A model generated the notes under the pieces. It saw nothing but the letters and a program-made list of their open reading frames with translations. It ran no database searches and was not told the origin of the DNA. Shown here piece by piece: positions 58,316 through 64,000 of a stretch of DNA of 64,000 nucleotides (its first letter is position 1; each line of letters opens with the position of its first letter). The position numbers and the translations under genes were made by a program. Origin of the DNA: an uncultured Roseateles sp. (GTDB taxonomy: Bacteria; Pseudomonadota; Gammaproteobacteria; Burkholderiales; Burkholderiaceae_C); contig NZ_CAMFJS010000022.1 of NCBI RefSeq assembly GCF_945956965.1, forward strand, positions 1 to 64,000, written 5' to 3'.

Positions 58316-60304
58316 ATGATCACAATGCCCTGCCTGCTCAAACCATCTCCCTCTTTGGCCCCGCGTCAGCTGGGCCTGGGCTTTCTTCTCGCCTGCGCCG
58401 TCTTGGTGGGTTGTGGCGGCGGTAAGGGCGGGGACAGCAGCTCGGGCGGCGGCGGTGGGGTGACCGAGTTCAGCAGCAGCCCAACACTCAGCGGCGTGGC
58501 CGCCGTGGGTGCGCCGCTGATGAATGCGCGTGTGGCCGTGGTGGACGGCAGTGGCGCCAGCCTGGGCAGCACGACCACCCGCGCGCCTGATGGCTCCTAC
58601 AGCTTGACCTTGAGCAGCAAGAGCCTGACCGCACCGTTGCTGGTGCAGGTCAGTGGCTTGGATGCTGCCGGCAATCCGCAGGTCTTGCATTCGGCGGTCC
58701 CGATTTTGGCGGCCAGCACGCCGGCCATGGTGGCCCATGTGTCACCGCTGAGCAATGCGGTGGTGGCGCTGGCGCTGGGGGCGGATCCGCAGCCGGTGTT
58801 TGCCGCGGCCAAGTCAAATGGCCCAGCGCTCGCTGCAGCCGCGACGGCTGCTAGCGCGGCTGGCGAGTTCGTCAAAACCCTGGTCAAACCCCAGCTGACT
58901 GACCTGAAGTTCAGCAACCCAACAGCCCTTAGCCTCCTAGCCGATCCGGCCTTTGCCGCGAACAAGGGTGCGCACGATTTACTGATCGAAAGCCTGCGCG
59001 TCAGCTTGGTGAAGAACAGCAAGGGCGTGATGCAGCTGCTGCTGAGCAATAAATTGGTGCCCAGCCAGGCCACCGAAGTGGTGGTGGAGCTGCCCACGGC
59101 GCAGACCGAGCTGCTCAAGACCAGCAGCCCCACGCCCGCCAACGCCATCACCAGCACACTCAAAGCCACCACCAGCCCCACGGCGACCTTGGCCAATCTG
59201 GCTGCGCTCGATGACCTCAGCGCCGCGTTGAACAAGCTGATCGCCCAAGGCGCGAGTGCCGCCACCATTGGCTCGCACGCCTTGTTGGCGGGCTATGACA
59301 CGCACAACGGCCGGCTCAAAGCCGCGCTCGCCACCAAGCTGGCCGACTACGTTGCCAAGAATCGCCAGTTTGGCCGCTGGCAGATCACCGGCTGCGCCGA
59401 TGACACGGTGAGCGGTGGCCTGTGCAAACGCGTGCTGGTGGCGGCACCCATCAGCGATGTTTCCGGCGCGGTGGTGGATACCTTCAGCGATGCGGTCAGC
59501 TATACCAAGACCTCCACCACCGGTTCGGTGTGGAACTTGATCGGCAACGGCAAGAAGCTGGCGCTGGCGGTCTACCCGCTGGCCTTCCAGGCACTGGCGG
59601 CTGATGGTACGAGCAGTACGGCCCTCACGCCGAATCCGGTGGGTGGGCTGCAGATCGCTGTTCAGACCTTGCTTGATGGGTCGACCACCCCTTTGCTGAC
59701 CCAGGCCACGGTGCAGACACCCAGTGGCTTCAGCATTCCCTTTGCCAATTGCGGGCAGGCGCAGCTGTGCATTTCCAGTACCGCCGGCGCCACCAGTGTG
59801 GTGCCCACGGGCGGCCTGGTGGACACGGCCTTGCTGAGGTCTTCCGTCGGCTGGATTGGTGCCGATGACCTTCTTCTCAATGCCAAATACCTGGCGACCT
59901 ACAGCCTCAGCGGCACCGCTGAATCGCGCGCGATCTATTTGCCTGCTGAAGTGCCGGCCGAGTTGCCCGCAGCGCGCTTCCCAACGCTGGACGGCGTCAG
60001 CAGCAGCGCGCCCCTGCGTGGCGGTCAGTTGTTGGTGGGCTTGACGATCAACTGGGCCGCCTGGGCGGCGGCCAACCCCGATCTGCGCTTGATCAGTGTG
60101 CGCACGGTGCTCAATGTGCCGGCCGATCCGACGCAGGCGCCGCTGATCACGGACACGGCGCCGCCGCTGCCGCCGAGCACCACGCTGGCCCTGGCCGGCA
60201 TCAGCGTGCCGGATGCGTTTGTCGCCAGCAATTACGAGCTGTGGCTGGGCGCGCAAGACGCCGCCGGGCGGCGTTTCTACACGCGTTACACGCTCACGCC
60301 CTAA
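58316..60304 (+). CDS. Putative lipoprotein of unknown function
   Basis: The 662-residue product has a lipoprotein signal with lipobox LVGC (Cys33) followed by a Gly/Ser-rich tether (GGGKGGDSSSGGGGG). Residues about 50-130 resemble a carboxypeptidase-regulatory/Ig-like beta-sandwich (GAPLMNARVAVVDGSG, DGSYSLTL). The rest is rich in Ala, Ser, Thr and Leu with no motif I recognise. Two closely spaced cysteine pairs occur at CADDTVSGGLC and CGQAQLC. It is probably anchored to the outer membrane. ATG 58316 and 58325 are both possible starts. It converges with the phosphatase gene. Confidence 0.7.
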   Translation: MITMPCLLKPSPSLAPRQLGLGFLLACAVLVGCGGGKGGDSSSGGGGGVTEFSSSPTLSGVAAVGAPLMNARVAVVDGSGASLGSTTTRAPDGSYSLTLSSKSLTAPLLVQVSGLDAAGNPQVLHSAVPILAASTPAMVAHVSPLSNAVVALALGADPQPVFAAAKSNGPALAAAATAASAAGEFVKTLVKPQLTDLKFSNPTALSLLADPAFAANKGAHDLLIESLRVSLVKNSKGVMQLLLSNKLVPSQATEVVVELPTAQTELLKTSSPTPANAITSTLKATTSPTATLANLAALDDLSAALNKLIAQGASAATIGSHALLAGYDTHNGRLKAALATKLADYVAKNRQFGRWQITGCADDTVSGGLCKRVLVAAPISDVSGAVVDTFSDAVSYTKTSTTGSVWNLIGNGKKLALAVYPLAFQALAADGTSSTALTPNPVGGLQIAVQTLLDGSTTPLLTQATVQTPSGFSIPFANCGQAQLCISSTAGATSVVPTGGLVDTALLRSSVGWIGADDLLLNAKYLATYSLSGTAESRAIYLPAEVPAELPAARFPTLDGVSSSAPLRGGQLLVGLTINWAAWAAANPDLRLISVRTVLNVPADPTQAPLITDTAPPLPPSTTLALAGISVPDAFVASNYELWLGAQDAAGRRFYTRYTLTP

Positions 60305-60336
60305 TCGCTTCAGACCTCGGTCAGCACTTGATCAAA

Positions 60337-60368
60337 CAGCGGCCCCTGCATTTTTGCTGGGGCCGCTG
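60337..60368. terminator. Hairpin between convergent lipoprotein and phosphatase genes
   Basis: CAGCGGCCCC (60337-60346) is perfectly complementary to GGGGCCGCTG (60359-60368) around a 12-nt loop containing five T residues, in the 69-bp convergent gap. It may act on both strands, though the flanks carry no T-run. Confidence 0.5.
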
Positions 60369-60373
60369 CTCGT

Positions 60374-62497
60374 TCACTGAGCCGGGGCTTCGCAACGGGT
60401 GCGCTTGCCCTCGGTGGTGCAAGTGCGCAGCAGCTGGCGTTGCGGGTCGAACATGCGGGCGGTCCAGTTGCTGGTGCCGGTGATGCGATCGAACACGACG
60501 AAGCCGAACTCCTCGCTGCGCGCGCTCTTGCTGCCTGCATCAAGGATGGGACTGCTGCTGAAGGCGTCGGGTTGCGCCATCGTGCCGTCGGGCAAGCGGA
60601 AAGACCAAGGCGCCTCGTGCCAAGGCCAGCGCCGGTCTTGCGGCGCAATCTCATTGGCCTGCGCAACTGGGGCGGCCGCCTGATAGGGCTTGTCACCCCG
60701 TGCGCCGAAATGGAAGCCTTCCAGAGCCTGGCCTGAATTGCCGATCAGGTATTGCGTGGGCAGGGCGGTTTGCGCCGGGTGGCTGATCATCATCCAGCCG
60801 TGGATATGGCCGGAATGCACCATTTGCAGATTGGCCGGCAACTCGCCATTGCCGGCGCCAAAGCTCTCAACACCAGGCTGCAAGGCCTTTTGAAATTGCC
60901 AGGTGCTGCTGGTCACTTTGGGGCCGCCCGAGTAGAAAGCGAACAGCGGCTTGTGTGTGACCAGCCAGGACACGGCTGCGCTGCGCGTGCCGCTGTCCTT
61001 TGCCACCGCCGTGAGTTGGCGGGCGGTGCGCAAATGGTCGCCATTGGTCCAGCCCTGGTTGCGGCCACGCCCCGGGGCATCGGCCAGGCCACCCACGTCC
61101 ATCAAAATCAGCTGCAAGTCGCCCAGGCGCACCAGCAGTGGGTCGGTGGCATTGCTGCAAACAGCGGCGTCATAGTCCGGGCTGTATTGCGGTTCTTTTT
61201 CGGGGAAGCGGCGGTAGTCGAGAAAGCGATACCAACCCGCGCCGGCCCGGTCGCATAACTCGTGATTGCCACGGGTAATGGCCCAGGGCGCGGAGGCCAG
61301 CAGCGCGCCGGCGGGGCGGAAGAAATCGGCCTCCCAGGATTTCCAGCCGTAGGTGATGGTGTCCACATAGGCGGCGACGCGGGCCTCATTGGGCTGGGGC
61401 TGGCCGGGCTCGGTGCCCTTGGGCAAGCCTTCGCGGTAATGGATGTCGCCGTTGTGGATGATCAAGTCGGGGTTGAAGCTGGCGGCGGCGCGGGCAATCT
61501 TGCGCCAGGGCCAATCGGACTCATCGCTGCAGTCTTGCAGCGGTGCGCCCGGCTTGCCGCTACCGAAGGCATTGGGCCCCTGCACGCGGCAACCGGTATC
61601 ACCCACCACCACCACGCGATTGACTTGTGCAAGTGGTGGCCGCAGCGCCAGGCGTTGGCCGCCCACACCCACCACTTGGGCTTCGGGCGGCAGCGTGGCC
61701 TCGCAGGTCAGCAGTTCGAAATCGGCGCCTATGGTCTGGCGCTTGTCGCCCGTCTGGGCTGCTGCATTGCTGGCCACGCCGCGCACGGCGGGCGCGCGCA
61801 GCTGCATGGCCTGCGGGCGGCCGTCCACCAGCATCTGCGGGCATTGCGCGGCGGCGGTCACGACGCGGGCGACTTGCTGGCCGCGGCCCAGGCTGGGGTC
61901 GCTCATCGCATAACGTGCAGACAGATCGGTGGCTGTGGCATTGGCGGCTTTGACCTCGGGGCCGGAGAAAGGCACTTCGTGCTCGAGCGAGCCGCGCTGC
62001 TGGCTTGGCGTGCCGGGCACTGCGGACCTGACTGCGGTGATGTGGGCGGTGGAGAAGGGCGCCTGGGCCATGTCGGCAAACTGGGTCCAGGCGTAGAAGC
62101 GCCCGGGCGCATCGAGCAGTGGCAAGGCCAGCGCCATGGCCTGGGCTTGGCCGCTGGCCTGGGCGGATGTGATCAGGGCTTGGGTATCGCGCTCAAAGCG
62201 GGCCAGCAGATCCTGGGCAATGGGGTCAAGGCGATCGGGCTGCTGCTGCAACTCCTCGACGCTCAGGCCGCTGCGGGCGGCGATGCGGCGCAGCGCTTCG
62301 GCGTGGCTCAGGCCCGCGGCTTCTTGCGCGGCCAAGAGCTGGTTCATCGCCGGCGGCAAGGCCAGCGCTTGTGGCGCCTGCTGCTGCTGAGGGCCGCTGG
62401 CGCAGGCTGCCAGCAGCAGCGCCGCGCTGACCGCCAAACTCAGCGGCAGCAGGCGATGCTGCGAAGTGGGGGCGGGCAGGGAGCAGGGCTGGATCAT
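60374..62497 (-). CDS. Purple-acid-phosphatase-like metallophosphoesterase lipoprotein
   Basis: The 707-residue protein has a lipoprotein signal (LLAAC, Cys32) followed by a Gln/Pro/Ala stretch and a largely helical N-terminal region. The calcineurin-like domain occupies about 300-610 and carries the five purple-acid-phosphatase blocks: GDTG, GDIHY, GNHE, VTHK and GHIH, which together supply the dinuclear-metal ligands. A phosphomonoesterase or phosphodiesterase role at the outer membrane is likely; the substrate is unknown. ATG 62497 (MIQPCSLPAP) leads into the signal peptide; reading further upstream adds an Arg-rich stretch unlikely to be translated. The neighbouring CHAT gene is co-directional upstream. 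Confidence 0.85.
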   Translation of the reverse strand: MIQPCSLPAPTSQHRLLPLSLAVSAALLLAACASGPQQQQAPQALALPPAMNQLLAAQEAAGLSHAEALRRIAARSGLSVEELQQQPDRLDPIAQDLLARFERDTQALITSAQASGQAQAMALALPLLDAPGRFYAWTQFADMAQAPFSTAHITAVRSAVPGTPSQQRGSLEHEVPFSGPEVKAANATATDLSARYAMSDPSLGRGQQVARVVTAAAQCPQMLVDGRPQAMQLRAPAVRGVASNAAAQTGDKRQTIGADFELLTCEATLPPEAQVVGVGGQRLALRPPLAQVNRVVVVGDTGCRVQGPNAFGSGKPGAPLQDCSDESDWPWRKIARAAASFNPDLIIHNGDIHYREGLPKGTEPGQPQPNEARVAAYVDTITYGWKSWEADFFRPAGALLASAPWAITRGNHELCDRAGAGWYRFLDYRRFPEKEPQYSPDYDAAVCSNATDPLLVRLGDLQLILMDVGGLADAPGRGRNQGWTNGDHLRTARQLTAVAKDSGTRSAAVSWLVTHKPLFAFYSGGPKVTSSTWQFQKALQPGVESFGAGNGELPANLQMVHSGHIHGWMMISHPAQTALPTQYLIGNSGQALEGFHFGARGDKPYQAAAPVAQANEIAPQDRRWPWHEAPWSFRLPDGTMAQPDAFSSSPILDAGSKSARSEEFGFVVFDRITGTSNWTARMFDPQRQLLRTCTTEGKRTRCEAPAQ

Positions 62498-62626
62498 GAG
62501 GCGGGCCAACAGGTGAGCAAGAGGACGAAAACAGCGGCGGGCAAGCAAGGCGCGGGCGGGGCGCGGGCAAGGCGCCATTGTCCACCCGACGCTATTTTGT
62601 CCGCCTGATGTGACGCCCCGGCGTTG

Positions 62627-64000
62627 TCAGCTGCGGCTGGCGGTCGCCAGCGCCTTGATACCGTCCAGCAATTGCTTGGCCGCTTTCTGCTCGGCGCTTT
62701 GCACGGCCGTGCTGGCATGGCTGACGCTTTGGTAGGGCTCCAGGGTGAAGCGGGCTTGCTTGTAGACCGTGTCCCACATGGCAAGGCCCGGCACGCGGGT
62801 CTTAAGCCCTTGCAGGCTTTGCAGGATGGCGCCTGCCGCGCTGGCCAGGCTGGATTGGCTGAGTGCTTGCAGCATGTCCAGCTCGGTTTGCCCCACCACC
62901 GACCAGAAGTCCGGCTTGCGCGCATTGGTCTCGGTCAAAGAGTCTCGCGCCAGCTTGAAGGCCTCGGCGCTCAACTCAGTGGAGGCGTCGGCGCTTTCTG
63001 AGCTAGTGATCGTTCGGCCCGCCTGGAAGGCCAGGCGCAGCTCGATGGCCATCGCGTTCATGCGCGGGTAGAACAGCTCAGAACCCTGTATCGCCAAGCA
63101 GCGCTGCGCAGCCTGGCTGTAGTGCTGGGCGGCTTTGCTCAGCGCCTCGGTGACCGCGGGCTGCGCCGCTTTGCCAGGGGCTTGTTTCTGCTCCAGCACC
63201 ATGGCCAGATGTTTCCAGGCCGAGCCCATCAGGTTCTCGCGCTCCACCGTGGGCTGCACCGCCAGCACCCGTTCCAGCAAGCTGATGCCGCTGCGGATGA
63301 GCGCGAGGTCGGCCTGCTGCTCGCCTTCGCGCACCAGCAGATTGCCGTATTGCTCGCTCGCTTTCAGCGAGGCGCTGCCGTCCTCGGCTTCCACGGCGAC
63401 GCGGTACCACGCCAGCGCCGCCTTGCGTTCGCCCGCGCTGTTATAGGCCACGGCAAAGGCTTCTGCCACCGCGCCCATGCCACCCCACAGGGGTTTGAAC
63501 TCGGCCTCCAGATAGCGCAGCTTGTCGAGCGCGGCTTGGCGCTTTTGGGGTGAGCTCTTGCCGTACTGGGCACGCACGGCAATGTTTTCCAGCGTCAGCG
63601 TCAGCGACACGGGCGAGGCCACCCCCGCCAGCTCATCGGTCAGCGGTGTGCTGGGGCGCTGGGCGTCAGCGCCTTCGCGGCGCCAGGTCCATTCCGGGTC
63701 GCCATAGCATTGGTAGGCGGCCCAGGTATTGCCCTGGCGGTTGGCGCTCCAGGCGGCTTCGCGGGCGCGGCCCACAGCTTCGATGAAGCGTGCGCCGGTG
63801 AGCAAGCTGGCGTAGAAGGTGATGGCAAAGACCTTGGCGGCTTCATCTTCCACGGCCCAGCCGGCCGCCACCACGCAGCGCACGCCCACCTTGATCAAGG
63901 CCTCCGCCGTGTTGGCGGCAAAGCTGGCCCGGTCGTAGCGGCTGCTGCTGCCGTTGCTTGATTCGGTTTGCAGCACGGCATTGGGGTCGCGGCCAGCCAG
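62627..64000 (-). CDS. CHAT-domain protein, C-terminal part (cut by window edge)
   Basis: The frame is open through base 64000, so only the last 457 residues are visible and the start is outside. The first part is the end of a CHAT (caspase-like) domain: GVRCVVAAGWAVEDEAAKVF, FYASLLTGARFIEAVGRARE and AAYQCYGDPEW. It is followed by about 320 residues of alpha-helical, TPR-like repeats (for example AVAYNSAGERKAALAWYRVA). The catalytic His/Cys region of CHAT normally lies upstream and cannot be checked. CHAT domains are putative peptidases in signalling or regulated proteolysis. It is 130 bp upstream of the phosphatase lipoprotein gene on the same strand. Confidence 0.8.
   Translation of the reverse strand: MAGRDPNAVLQTESSNGSSSRYDRASFAANTAEALIKVGVRCVVAAGWAVEDEAAKVFAITFYASLLTGARFIEAVGRAREAAWSANRQGNTWAAYQCYGDPEWTWRREGADAQRPSTPLTDELAGVASPVSLTLTLENIAVRAQYGKSSPQKRQAALDKLRYLEAEFKPLWGGMGAVAEAFAVAYNSAGERKAALAWYRVAVEAEDGSASLKASEQYGNLLVREGEQQADLALIRSGISLLERVLAVQPTVERENLMGSAWKHLAMVLEQKQAPGKAAQPAVTEALSKAAQHYSQAAQRCLAIQGSELFYPRMNAMAIELRLAFQAGRTITSSESADASTELSAEAFKLARDSLTETNARKPDFWSVVGQTELDMLQALSQSSLASAAGAILQSLQGLKTRVPGLAMWDTVYKQARFTLEPYQSVSHASTAVQSAEQKAAKQLLDGIKALATASRS

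Noticed and set aside
62627-64000. CHAT protein as part of a gasdermin or CRISPR-linked protease defence system
   Set aside because: No gasdermin-like, Cas or other defence gene is visible nearby, and the catalytic part is outside the window, so such a claim would be unsupported.

Overview
The window reads as a continuous stretch of chromosome from a GC-rich betaproteobacterium. The cluster ubiJ-ubiB ... fmdB-DUF502-aspS-nudB-EEP-clsB, the FIGLU-deiminase (hutF) version of histidine degradation, cytochrome c4, and the TamA/TamB pair all point to Burkholderiales, probably near the Leptothrix/Rubrivivax/Roseateles group. That placement is inferred from gene content and order, not from a search. 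No insertion sequence, integrase, prophage, CRISPR array or rRNA was seen. One tRNA, tRNA-Arg(CCT), is present.

Layout. (1) 1-5597, minus strand: the tail of an exopolysaccharide locus, read in the order initiating hexose-1-phosphate transferase, EpsL-like outer-membrane barrel, GalE, GDP-mannose synthase and a nucleotide-sugar dehydrogenase cut by the window edge. (2) 5818-18806, plus strand: ubiquinone accessory genes ubiJ-ubiB, a Na+/solute symporter, then the housekeeping run fmdB-DUF502-aspS and nudB-EEP nuclease-clsB. A large minus-strand PAS histidine kinase (12603-16061) interrupts that run. (3) 18857-21855, minus: a periplasmic sugar-type binding protein gene overlapping a membrane diguanylate cyclase gene by 4 bp, a likely ligand-to-c-di-GMP sensor pair. 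(4) 22144-30137: a complete histidine utilisation cluster, hutUH on the minus strand diverging from hutC-D-I-G-F on the plus strand, with a palindromic operator overlapping the hutU promoter. (5) 30300-36471: a chemoreceptor, L-asparaginase II, an S10 carboxypeptidase, a DUF429 protein and arginase. Together with hut this forms about 14 kb devoted to amino-acid and peptide nitrogen. (6) 36583-42928: LOG-family nucleotide hydrolase, MoeB, CtpA protease, and a divergent iron(III)-type ABC ATPase/permease pair without a binding protein. (7) 42929-43158: a 21-bp perfect hairpin abutting tRNA-Arg. (8) 43234-54267, minus: MoxR ATPase, a small membrane protein, an S9 peptidase with a lysine/alanine tail, a VWA protein, TamA and TamB, all co-directional. 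(9) 54354-60304, plus: cytochrome c4, HD-GYP phosphodiesterase, a peptide-type binding protein, and a lipoprotein of unknown function. (10) 60374-64000, minus: a purple-acid-phosphatase-like lipoprotein and the C-terminal part of a CHAT-domain protein cut by the window edge.

Most of the window is ordinary core and catabolic sequence. The points that deserve a second look are the binding-protein/diguanylate cyclase pair, the tRNA trailer hairpin and its decayed copy, the lipoprotein form of TamA with a low-complexity linker between its POTRA domains, the basic tail on the S9 peptidase, the MoxR-VWA-TamAB gene train, and the edge-cut CHAT protein. No complete, clearly new multi-gene system could be demonstrated from the sequence alone.
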